A stretch of DNA of 16,618 bases. It comes from Brachionus plicatilis (Eukaryota > Rotifera > Eurotatoria > Ploima > Brachionidae). The first letter of the stretch is position 1. Every line of letters begins with the position of its first letter. This document shows, one piece after another, positions 8,200 to 15,436 of the stretch. The notes beneath the pieces were generated by a model, which was not told the DNA's origin, made no database searches, and saw nothing but the letters and a program-made list of their open reading frames with translations. A program made the position numbers and the translations under genes. The DNA is taken from the NCBI GenBank assembly GCA_010279815.1, contig QEOQ01000694.1, positions 1,368,019 through 1,384,636 on the forward strand, given 5' to 3'.

Positions 8200-8438
8200 T
8201 TTTTTGACATTTAAACAATTATACAATAAACATGAATGTTCAAGTTTGAAAATAAAGAGCACTAATTAAAGAGAAAACTTTGATACACAACTTTTAAAAA
8301 TATTAAAAATAAAATATAAACATCAAAGCATTTAATATTTTCAAAATTTGTGTATCAAAGTTTTCTCTTTAATTAGTGCTCTTTATTTTCAAACTTGAAC
8401 ATTCATGTTTATTGTTTAATTGTTTAAATGTCAAAAAA
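8200..8438. repeat. 239-bp foldback palindrome (106-bp arms)
   Basis: Arms 8200-8305 and 8333-8438 are inverted copies with about three differences, separated by a 27-nt loop. Each arm starts with TTTTTTGACATTTAAACAAT. No reading frame of note lies inside. It could be a foldback/MITE-type element or a recent palindromic duplication. I cannot see a clear target duplication because the flanks are A/T runs. A transcript across it would form a long, almost perfect double-stranded hairpin. Confidence 0.9.
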
Positions 8439-8759
8439 TTTATTCCTTTTTGTTAATTTAATCATTTTTTTCTTAACCTTTTTTTCATCCAATTAAAAGT
8501 CAATAACTATCTAATTAAAAATTCATCTTTGCTAAATACAATAATTTTTATCAAAGATCAATTTTAAATAATTGATTGGTTTAAAGAATCGAACCAATCG
8601 CTATGGATCGGTTCAAATCGGCTCAGTAATCTCGTGTCTGTTTAAAAAGCTCGTCACAGCATGCTCGTTCTTCGCAACTATAGTAGGTTCCTTCCATTTA
8701 CAATGGCTGAAACTAATTTTATCACTGGAGTAAAAAGCTAAATTTGAAATGTGTTCATC
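8439..8759. other. no gene seen; small hairpin at 8574-8599
   Basis: AT-rich sequence holds an 8-bp perfect hairpin (GATTGGTT at 8574-8581 and AACCAATC at 8592-8599) followed by ATCGGTTCAAATCGGC. The right part (8640-8759) probably continues the broken pol of element B on the minus strand, but no conserved pol motif can be seen. Confidence 0.4.
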
Positions 8760-8799
8760 ATCCTTCTAAGTCCATCATACAGATCTATTGTAGTTGGTC

Positions 8800-9060
8800 A
8801 AACAGATATGATATCTTGTCCTAGAATAAAAGATTTTCCTAAATTTTTAATTTCCAAAACTATTGCATGACAGTAGTGGTTTCACCAGCGCGCCGAATGA
8901 ACTTACAAGTTCTCCATTTGCGGCTTTGAAATGTTTGTAGCCGTTTACTCTGGTAGCATCTGTTCTAACAATATGGTAAAGATTTTCATCCATTGCTGAT
9001 ACATCATACCTGTGTCTAACCTAAAATCAACAAAAACGTCGTTGACTTTACAAATACCGT
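8800..9060 (-). pseudogene. retroelement aspartic protease relic (element B)
   Basis: VDFRLDTG (about 9031-9008) is the D-T-G active site of a retropepsin, and the downstream block LEIKNLGKSFILGQDI (about 8862-8812) is the second conserved region of the family. The protein reads GICKVNDVFVDFRLDTGM, changes frame, then continues with SAMDENLYHIVR and NGYKHFKAANGEL. A second shift precedes VLEIKNLG. The enzyme would cut the gag-pol polyprotein during particle maturation. The two frame changes and absence of a following polymerase mean that it is not functional. Confidence 0.8.
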
Positions 9061-9665
9061 CGACACGTTTTGTCGACATTTCCCCAATCAACATTTTGGT
9101 GTTTGTTTTGAAATCGACGTTGGTGTTTTGAAATCTTCTTGGTTTGGACCAAATATGGGAAAGGATATTGGTACGGGGTACTTGTCAACGTGCTCTGGTT
9201 GGCTCCTCCATTTACGCCTATGAAACTCACACTTTGCATGTCGTTTGACGAACGCTCTCCAAGATTGGTGTTCGATATTTTGTTTATCCGAAACAGCGCT
9301 TCTTTGTTTCAAAGATTCACTTTTTAAGTTCGGTCAGGCTTGTCTGATAATTTGCTTAACTCAGCTGCAAACAAAAACAATTTTCGTCTGTGCGTTGGTA
9401 TCGTCCATAAAACTGTTTTCGTGCTTCAGCCGTTGGAAGACTCAGTTTTTAATAACACCTAATCATGGCTTCTTTGATTTTATCATAACTCATCTCTATG
9501 GCATAGCTCTCTTAACAATTTTAAACATTCATGGTTTAAACATGACAATAATACATCTCACTTATTCGGCATTTGTTTTGCCTTTACATAAATTTCAAAT
9601 TAATTCAAACACGTTACAATATCATGTTTCCTAGCAAATTTCTCGGGTGGCTGAAGCGTCGAGCA
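9060..9665 (-). pseudogene. gag core and tail relic (element B)
   Basis: On the minus strand, QPPEKFARKHDIV (about 9656-9620), FEIYVKAKQMPNK, DVLLSCLNHECLKLL and, after a frame change, YDKIKEAMIR, LSLPTAEARKQFYGRYQRTD resemble the capsid-type core of Ty3/gypsy Gag (a PxxF entry followed by helices and an R-x-x-F block). The tail runs through KCEFHRRKW and YPVPISFPIFG. I see no CCHC knuckle. At least five stops interrupt it. Gag would form the particle that encloses element RNA. Confidence 0.65.
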
Positions 9666-9907
9666 TTTGAACACAGTAAACTGTTTGCCACGATCGCTGT
9701 TCGGTTCTATAGCATCTTTTTATTTTTTATTTTTAAGCGCTACATTACGCTTTGATTCAAGCGAACTCGCACTAGAGTCGCTTGAGAAGTACTTGTTCGT
9801 GCTCGTGTAATTGGAGGTAAATTCTAATTTTCTTGGAAATGGCATCGTGGGACTATCAAAATCATCTCATACATTATACAAATGACTAATTGTACTAATT
9901 GTTTAAT

Positions 9908-10270
9908 TTACCCATCAACGCCGCTTGATGCATGATTTCTCTTTAACTCGACCGAACCCAAATCTGTGTAAGCTGTTGGTTTAGTGTGACAGCCAATGTA
10001 CTTCACGTGGCCTCCATTTGCATCTTTGGACAGTACACCGTCTCTCACTGCTTCACCATTAACATTATTTCCACTTTGATCCGTGGGCTTTGACCTATAT
10101 CTATTTTGAAATCCCTCGCATGTACGCTTTGACAATTTTAATAATCCAATCAGACACCAGACAGAAATTACTGACAACAATAATAATAGGGGACAATAAG
10201 AATTCCAATAAAATTCCTTAATATTGTACCAAATCCCATCATAATACGTTCTACGCTCTCTATGAGCTCA
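9908..10270 (-). pseudogene. N-terminal membrane-segment frame of element B
   Basis: The frame reads YYDGIWYNIKEFYWNSYC, then a hydrophobic stretch (LLLLLSVISVWCLIGLLKL, about 10170-10115), then basic KRTCEGFQNRYRSK and a polar tail ending SSGVDG. The first ATG inside gives 90 codons, but the open frame extends further upstream. One membrane helix close to the N-terminus followed by a basic patch is also the design of the first frame of element C (12543), so this is probably the N-terminus of Gag or a separate leader product. An overlapping frame starting MKIFEFFELIESVERIM lies just upstream. Confidence 0.4.
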
Positions 10271-10403
10271 AAAAACTCAAAAATTTTCATCTTTCCCCTT
10301 CTTAACTTAACGATTAAATCCAATAATCTCATAGACGTGCTTTGTTTTTAATCAATTCAAAACTAATGCACGATCAACAAGAACAGTATATGCCTAATCC
10401 ACT

Positions 10404-10416
10404 GGTCACGGCACCA
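10404..10416 (-). promoter_or_regulatory. primer-binding site, element B
   Basis: The minus strand reads TGGTGCCGTGACC immediately inside the LTR. TGG complements the CCA 3' end of a tRNA, as required for minus-strand priming. The tRNA species is not identified here. Confidence 0.6.
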
Positions 10417-10661
10417 ATATTATGACCAAGACTAAGCAGGAGCTAATTTAATAAATTAAAAGGAAGATTTGGAGAAATCTCTTTATTCAGTACTTTTCGT
10501 TGCCGTGAATAATAATTATAAAAATAAGAAAAAAAAAAAGTCAAAGCTAAAACATGTTTGAAACTTGATAAATGTGTGATGCTGCAGATTAGAAGTGCTT
10601 TTCAACAGTCATTTTCAGTCTCAAACATGAATGTTGTACTTTTAGGAAGACGACTGCAACA
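10417..10661 (-). repeat. probable 5' LTR of element B (solo copy in window)
   Basis: The proposed LTR starts TGTTGCAGTCG on the minus strand (10661) and ends beside the primer-binding site. It contains AATAAA on the minus strand (10492-10497). No second copy is present in the window, so the outer boundary is inferred only from the TGTT start and the flanking TA repeat. Confidence 0.45.
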
Positions 10662-10916
10662 ATATATATATTAATTTAGTTTTTTTAAAACTTATAATTA
10701 TGATGTAAACTATTATATTAATTACTATTACTTTTTTATTATTAGAATTATTTTGTAATAAATAGAATTTTAATTCAAGCACGTTTTTTAAAATTTTTTT
10801 GCTTTCTATTCGTTGAAATTTTGGAAAGTCTAAAATGTTTTTTTCAATTCTTTTAGCACATGCTTTTAGTGAAAAAATAAAACATTAATTTTTATTTTAT
10901 TCCTTATATTTTGAAA
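10662..10916. other. AT-rich spacer, no gene seen
   Basis: There are T/A tracts only, beginning with a short TA repeat at the LTR B boundary. A polypyrimidine-AG stretch (TTCTTTTAG near 10850) could be a splice acceptor for the following pseudogene. Confidence 0.4.
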
Positions 10917-11373
10917 ATGAATAAAATTATGAACAAGAGTTTATTAAAAAATTTTAATGCCAAAAAGAATCAAGAAAATTCCGAAAATGGTGTGAAATAT
11001 GGAAAAATAACATACAAAAAAGGAAATTTCGAATTCAAAAAAACTAAAAAAGATCAAAATGATACTGAAGAATCGAGTGACAACGAATCTAACCAAATAT
11101 TAATAGGAAAACAAATAACAATAAGTCTGAAGACGATGAATTTAATAGGATATATCTGATATATTTGTAATCTTTAGAAAATTACTTAAAAAAAGCAAAC
11201 GGTCTTATAAGTACTTTAACTCATCAACTCGAAACAAAAGATAAAATAAGTGAAAAATTAGAAAAAAAATAATAAAAAATTTAATAATTAATCAATTAGA
11301 TAAAATATCTAAGATTCAACTTCTGGAAAAAAATGGAAAATTATCATCATCATTGGCTGATTTGATATTTTAA
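10917..11373 (+). pseudogene. Lys-rich coiled-coil protein relic
   Basis: From ATG 10917 the frame reads MNKIMNKSLLKNFNAKKNQE, GKITYKKGNFEFKKTKKDQ and EESSDNESNQILIG, stopping at 11159. A one-base shift near 11110 gives NNNKSEDDEFNRIYLIYL, a TAA, then SLENYLKKANGLISTLTHQL and KISEKLEKK. A second shift inside an A8 run gives NLIINQLDKISKIQ and KLSSSLADLIF with a stop at 11373. The second half has the heptad pattern of a coiled coil. The total would be about 150 residues. Both shifts lie near homopolymers, so sequencing error is an alternative for the indels, but not for the internal TAA. I do not recognise it. Confidence 0.5.
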
Positions 11374-11640
11374 AATCATATATTTATATAAATTTTTTTA
11401 AAATAGATCAACCCATTCATGTTATTGAAAATAAAGTATTTAAAGATAGAATTCAATAGATAAGATTCAAACCAACTTCAAAATCACTTCAAACCAACTT
11501 GAATTCTAGAATAGATAAATCTCAATAGTTAAGGATGGTTTTAACCAATTTAGATCAATAGCTCAATAGCACAGAAACTAATTAGTTTACAGAAAAATTT
11601 AAATCAATTGTAGACGTCCAACAAAAAAGCAAGTCAGTTT
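11374..11640 (+). other. spacer with weak coding text
   Basis: One plus frame reads DQPIHVIENKVFKDRIQ, FKPTSKSLQTNLNSRIDKSQ, LRMVLTNLDQ and FTEKFKSIVDVQQKSKS, interrupted by four TAG/TAA stops. It may be the decayed tail of the preceding coiled-coil gene. The first GACGTC of the cluster lies here (11613). Confidence 0.3.
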
Positions 11641-11900
11641 TGCTCAAAAAACGTTGTTTTGTTTTTATATATATGTTTTTCAGTTTTAGTTTATTAGTTG
11701 TTAGTTTTTTTTAGTTTAGTTTTTTTGGATATAATTTAATTTTTGTTTGTTTATATATTTTGTTTTGGATTTGGACCTCGTGTCCCAATAAAGTTATAAA
11801 AAACCTTATTGTGATTGATCCAAAACCCTCGAGTCTAGAATAGGACTTGAGAAATCTGACTGGGAAATAAAAGCCTACCAGCAGAACAAGAAATATTACA
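11641..11900 (+). repeat. probable 5' LTR of element C (left end uncertain)
   Basis: A T-rich stretch leads to AATAAA (11787-11792), and the region ends ATTACA at 11900, two bases before the primer-binding site. That is the expected U3-R-U5 arrangement. The left end cannot be placed without the other LTR, and candidates include the TGTTTTG near 11656. Confidence 0.45.
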
Positions 11901-11901
11901 G

Positions 11902-11916
11902 TGGTGCCCAATTTGC
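11902..11916 (+). promoter_or_regulatory. primer-binding site, element C
   Basis: TGGTGCCCAATTTGC begins with TGG immediately after the LTR end, the standard position for tRNA priming. The tRNA is not identified. Confidence 0.65.
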
Positions 11917-12020
11917 TGAACAGTTTACAAACAGTAAACGTTCGGAACGAACTCACGAGACAGAAAGAACTCAGGTGGTAATGTAGGTTAGTTTGCTGAA
12001 ACAGCAAGTGGATTTGTGTA

Positions 12021-12324
12021 GACTAGGGACGCAGTGACGAGACGTCTAACAATCAAAGTTGTGCAAGACTGAATTCACGTGTAAAAAACCACATAAGGGT
12101 GATCTGATTTGGCGAATCGACTATAGATTTAGCGATTCACGTGGAGAAAAAATTAAAGAAAATCAATCGGAAATCAATTAGACTAGGGACGTAGCGACGA
12201 GACGTCTATCTGAGCGATTTAGTGTTGGAAACACGAGTAAAAAGACAACAAGAGAAAGACTGAATCTTTAATTGTTGTTGGGTTTAAAAATTACAAGACC
12301 AGGAACGCAGCGACGTGACGTCAT
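12021..12324 (+). repeat. three 28-bp repeats in the element C leader
   Basis: The copies are 12021-12048, 12181-12208 and 12297-12324. Each has the pattern GACYAGGRACGYAGYGACG followed by WGACGTCWW. Copies 1 and 2 differ at two positions, and copy 3 differs from them at about five. Start-to-start spacing is 160 and 116 bp. A second motif, ATTCACGTG, recurs at about 12072 and 12133. They lie between primer-binding site and Gag, where packaging, dimerisation or translation signals usually sit. Confidence 0.85.
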
Positions 12325-12408
12325 TGTAAACAACAGTGTAGTGGTTTATTATCATATCCTTTTTAATCAGCGTACCAAAAATGGAAACTCTAGGAAATAG
12401 CTATCCAA

Positions 12409-12537
12409 ATGGACGAAACATTGGAACTCCTGTCGATCATAGCAACAGCTTTGTTCGGAACATCGATAGAAACAAAGAAGGTGGTTGAAGACGTCGTGGT
12501 AATCACAAACCAAAATCGTGGTTTGAACACTATTTGA
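12409..12537 (+). CDS. 42-aa leader frame with hydrophobic N-terminus
   Basis: An ATG frame reads MDETLELLSIIATALFG then TSIETKKVVEDVVVITNQ and stops at 12537, six bases ahead of the ATG at 12543. The hydrophobic run resembles the membrane segment of the next frame (GVIATLFSIIV), so the two may be a tandem duplication or a single frame interrupted by a shift. Whether it is translated is unknown. An overlapping ATG frame at 12381 stops after 35 codons. Confidence 0.35.
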   Translation: MDETLELLSIIATALFGTSIETKKVVEDVVVITNQNRGLNTI

Positions 12538-12542
12538 AGATA

Positions 12543-13208
12543 ATGGAAACCACGTGGACTGATTATTACATCGGGGTTATAGCCACACTATTCAGCATTA
12601 TAGTGATCAGCACGTGGTATGGAACAAGACGTCGGAACAAAACTTTAGATGATAAGTTCAACAGAATCGACGAGAGACTCGATCAATTGATGGGAAATAT
12701 CAATAATAGACCTCAAGATTTCATATGCTCAAATGTTAACACGAACAGGTTGGACATTAAAAAAGCAATAGAGACTACAAGGACATCATACATGGAAGCA
12801 AGGAGGCAAACATCGCCGGAAATTTCAGACAGAACATTAACAACCCAGACGTCTGATATTGGACCACCCAAGAGCTGTAGCACACCGACCACAAAACAGG
12901 CAAGAGAATGGTACAATGACCATAACAGGATCGAAGGTCAACCAAAAAAAGTACTTATCGAGGAAGTGAACCCCACTGCACCGAGAACGGACAATACTTT
13001 TGTCGACCCGAGTAGACAAGTGCGATTTAAAATGCCCAACACATTGAGCCAGCACAACTCCGGACAAAAGATTGAGACTATCAATCCATACCGATATTAT
13101 TTGTTTCACCACCAGACAAATTTGACCCCAAAAGAACAGACGTCAGACAGTGGATTAAAGAATTCGATATGTTCATCGAATCATACAACATCAACTCACA
13201 CAAATTGA
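12543..13208 (+). pseudogene. Gag N-terminal part with membrane segment (element C)
   Basis: I chose the ATG at 12543 because the open frame upstream begins with TTG. Residues 6-24 (DYYIGVIATLFSIIVISTW) form one hydrophobic helix followed by basic GTRRRNK, then FNRIDERLDQLMGN with a short heptad pattern, then a polar Thr/Pro/Ser-rich stretch. At about residue 180 (near 13100) the text becomes out of frame (YLFHHQTN), whereas the next frame gives SPPDKFDPKRTDVRQWIKEF, the start of the capsid-like core. A one-base indel there splits Gag. A membrane segment at the Gag N-terminus is not the usual Ty3/gypsy design and is shared with element B. Confidence 0.55.
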
Positions 13209-13672
13209 ACATTGTCATTGCACATTTGGACCATGAAACAAGAAAGATCATTGAAAACAGCCAGTTCAGTCTAAATGAAGAAACTGCTTATGCGGAATTG
13301 AAAACACTTTTAAGCCAACTGTACGGGAGAAAAACTACTCCGAATCTGGAACTTAAAAGACAGTTCACAGAAAGAGTTCAAAGTTTCCACGAAAACGTCT
13401 ACCTATACGCTTCACAACTTAAAGTAATGTCCAAACAGTCTCATTATGAACTTTTACCATATCAAAGGGACAATCTGGTGAAGGAACAGTTCATACGTGG
13501 ACTAAGAGACAAATTCATGCGTACACGACTACAGATCATAAGAGAAGACATGTCATTAAAAGACATTATAGAGGAGGCGGCCAAATATGAAAGAGCGGTT
13601 GAAGACGTCCAAAAATTCCCAGAAAGAACAAAAAAAGTGGATTTTGAAGAGAAAATTGAAAAACATTTTTAA
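13100..13672 (+). pseudogene. Gag capsid-like core (element C)
   Basis: The frame runs from PPDKFDPKRTDVRQWIKEFD through HLDHETRKIIENSQF, AYAELKTLLSQLYG, ELKRQFTERVQSFHENVYLY and VKEQFIRGLRDKFMRTRLQI to YERAVED and a TAA at 13672. The W-x-x-x-F entry, the Y-x-x-L-K block and the F-x-x-G-L-R-D block near the end are typical of retrotransposon Gag. It is the longest well-preserved piece of element C. Downstream, after about 65 bp, comes a CCHC knuckle in another frame. Confidence 0.8.
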
Positions 13673-13734
13673 AAACCACAACAAACACATAATCTTGAAA
13701 CAACACAACAACAAAACACGCTAGGGTCCGATCA

Positions 13735-13800
13735 AATTATTTGCTACAACTGCAAACAAGAAGGACACTATAGCAGAAGTTGCCCGCAAAAACCGAAATA
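13735..13800 (+). pseudogene. CCHC zinc knuckle (nucleocapsid, element C)
   Basis: The sequence encodes CYNCKQEGHYSRSCPQKPK, a perfect C-x2-C-x4-H-x4-C knuckle that binds RNA. It sits between Gag and protease as expected, separated from the Gag frame by the TAA at 13672 and a Gln/Thr/Asn-rich linker. Confidence 0.85.
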
Positions 13801-13837
13801 CACAGTAAACAACATTGAAACGACACCAATGCACCGA

Positions 13838-14398
13838 TTCTGAAAAATTAACAATACTGGCGTAAGATTTTTGGTAGACACAGGTTCTAAGCATTCAATT
13901 TTAAGTGCGAAAACATGTCGAAAGCTTAGATTATAACCAAAAAAAAGCTCAATTGAACTGCATAACGCTGATGGAAATAAAATAGGAATAATCGGTCGCG
14001 CCGATGTAGACGTCAAAATAAACAATGAGTAAAACAAAATTGGAATGATTATAGTTGAGAATTTAGTCAATGAAATGATTTTGAGTGTAGATGATCTAAA
14101 CAAATTTAGAAGCCCAAGACGTCTTGTATATTCGTTGAAGAAGTGGACCTCTAGCACATTGTGTAAACTCGAACCAGGAAAATTTAAAAACCCGATTAAA
14201 AAGCTGACCCAAATGAAGAGCAAAATCGAAACTACACAAAAGGAAACCAATGGCATTTTAAAAGCAAACGATGCTTCCAAAATTACGGGAAAAGTATGTA
14301 AAACAACCTCGTTAGCGGTTATAAACAAAATTCAAGAAAAAACATCTATCAAAAAAGAATTTAGCGAAGAGCAACTCGAGAACGCGAAAAAAGATTGA
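13838..14398 (+). pseudogene. aspartic protease and following linker (element C)
   Basis: GVRFLVDTGSKHSI (13859-13900) holds the D-T-G catalytic motif. IELHNADGNKIG, GRADVDVKIN and NEMILSVDDL follow in the same frame, the last in the position of the second conserved I-L-G block. Stops are TGA near 13843, TAA near 13935 and TAA near 14031. From 14045 the open part continues through SPRRLVYSLKKW, VCKTTSLAVINKIQ and KEFSEEQLENAKKD to a TGA, with a frame change to KIDEKVTEIS. Reverse transcriptase motifs (including Y-x-D-D) are absent after this point. Confidence 0.75.
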
Positions 14399-14424
14399 CG
14401 AAAAGGTAACCGAAATTTCAACCA

Positions 14425-14520
14425 CTAAAATGGATTAACAGCGTAAAAAATCCCGCTCCACGTCTAATAAGATGGATAATTAGACTCGAAAATTATGAAT
14501 TTGACATTTTGTACAGGCCA
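14425..14520 (+). pseudogene. C-terminal end of RNase H (element C)
   Basis: PLKWINSVKNPAPRLIRWII and RLENYEFDILYRPGVDNQ are the standard end of Ty3/gypsy RNase H (N-P-x-x-R-L-x-R-W followed by Y-R-P-G). Everything before it, meaning polymerase and the RNase H active-site Asp, is missing, so a deletion of roughly 1 kb or more joins protease linker to this end. A frame change near 14525 leads into the integrase frame. Confidence 0.85.
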
Positions 14521-15395
14521 GGCGTCGACAACCAAACTAACAGAGACGTCTGAGGACGAAAACGAAAATTTCATCATAAATAATTTGGTAGAAAAAGGGT
14601 CAATCAACACAATTATGTTAAAAAATTTAGAAGGCGATTTAAGTAACCTCAACACTGACGAAAACATCGAATGGATCAAAAAAGTGATTGAAAGTGAAAT
14701 AGGACACCAAGAAATCGAAGTTCAAAAATTAAACGACGAACAGGCTGACCTATTGAAACAGTCAAAAAATCTCAAAGTACATAAAAATCAACTTTGGAGA
14801 GTAATCGAGAACGATAACGATCAAATTCTCCAACTGGTAGTTCCTGAAGCTGACCGAAGGAAAATAATAGAATTCAACCACTCTTTGATTCTATGTGGAC
14901 ATTTTAAATTTGAAAAAACAATTGCCCGGATCAAAAGAAAATTTTATTGGCCGAAAATGAACATCGTTTTGCAAAATTCATTGAGGAGTGCATAGTATGC
15001 CAAAAGACGTCCAACACAAAAAACAAGATCAAAATTCCTTTAAACCCAATACTACCGTCCTTCCCACTCGAAATAGTCAACACAGACATTGTAGGACCGT
15101 TAAAAGTTTGTAAGAACGGATTTAAATATATTTTAGTAGTTATTGATAATTTTACCAAATGGGTGGTGCTATACGCACTCAAAAATATCGACGCAAGGAC
15201 AACTGCAAAAGCATTATTTTATATGCCGATATGGTATACCTGACGCCTTCTTACCAGACCAGGGAAAAAATTATCAAGCTTAATTACTTCAAGAGCTTTG
15301 GGAATTGCTCGATATTAGACGTCTTAGAACAAGTCCATTTCATCCACAGTGCGATGGAGTCGCAGAAAGACTCAATAGAACATTGAAGCGTATGA
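14495..15395 (+). pseudogene. integrase relic, truncated after the catalytic Glu (element C)
   Basis: The zinc-binding HHCC domain appears as EFNHSLILCGHFKFEKT, RIKRKFYWPKM (14868-14960), then CIVCQKTS in the next frame (about 14990). The catalytic core has first Asp in VNTDIVGPLK (about 15078), VVIDNFTKW, second Asp in LPDQGKNYQA (about 15255-15283, another frame) and the Glu in QCDGVAERLNRTLKRMI (15345-15394). Defects are a shift near 14970, a shift near 15225, and TAA at about 15285 where Gln would be expected. The C-terminal domain and LTR are missing: homology stops at 15395, next to a sequence related to the gene at 16245. Confidence 0.9.
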
Positions 15396-15397
15396 TA

Positions 15398-15436
15398 TAA
15401 TCTTGACTGGTTGAGACTGCTTTCTGGATAGGAATA
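15398..15436 (-). repeat. inverted 39-bp copy of the first codons of the gene at 16245
   Basis: The reverse complement of this interval is identical to 16250-16288 over 39 bp. On the minus strand it encodes IYSYPESSLNQSRL, the same peptide as the start of the right-hand gene, but without an ATG at the matching position. It abuts the break in the element C integrase. It may be the stub of a divergently oriented paralog or a templated repair patch. Confidence 0.9.

Larger units (their letters stand above)
8760..10661 (-). mobile_element. Ty3/gypsy element B: 5' LTR, gag and protease relic
   Basis: Read on the minus strand the order is LTR (10661-10417), primer-binding site (10416-10404), a membrane-segment frame (about 10270-9908), gag core (9665-9320), gag tail (9320-9060) and aspartic protease (9060-8800). 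Reverse transcriptase, integrase and the second LTR are missing, so this is a truncated 5' part. Many stops in gag show age. Its gag tail is the source of similarity to 160-321. Confidence 0.75.
11641..15395 (+). mobile_element. Ty3/gypsy element C, internally deleted and 3'-truncated
   Basis: The plus-strand order is LTR end (to 11900), primer-binding site (11902), repeat-bearing leader (12001-12380), small frame (12409-12537), Gag (12543-13672), CCHC knuckle (about 13741), protease (13862), a short RNase H end (14425-14520) and integrase (about 14500-15395). The polymerase and most of RNase H are missing between protease and 14425. The element stops just after the integrase catalytic Glu, with no 3' LTR. 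Stops and shifts occur in every domain. GC content is visibly higher than in the flanks. The left boundary is approximate because no second LTR is present. Confidence 0.85.

Noticed and set aside
9139..9755. Plus-strand frames of 60-129 codons
   Set aside because: They lie opposite minus-strand gag text of element B and contain no recognisable domain.
11711..12007. Minus-strand frame of 98 codons with hydrophobic content
   Set aside because: It is opposite the LTR, primer-binding site and leader of element C. No independent support was found.
12713..13112. Two minus-strand frames opposite Gag
   Set aside because: They overlap the better supported Gag frame and show no motif.
13768..14328. 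Minus-strand frame of 186 codons with several hydrophobic stretches
   Set aside because: It is antisense to the CCHC knuckle and LVDTGS protease. Hydrophobic text arises from A-rich sense codons read backwards.
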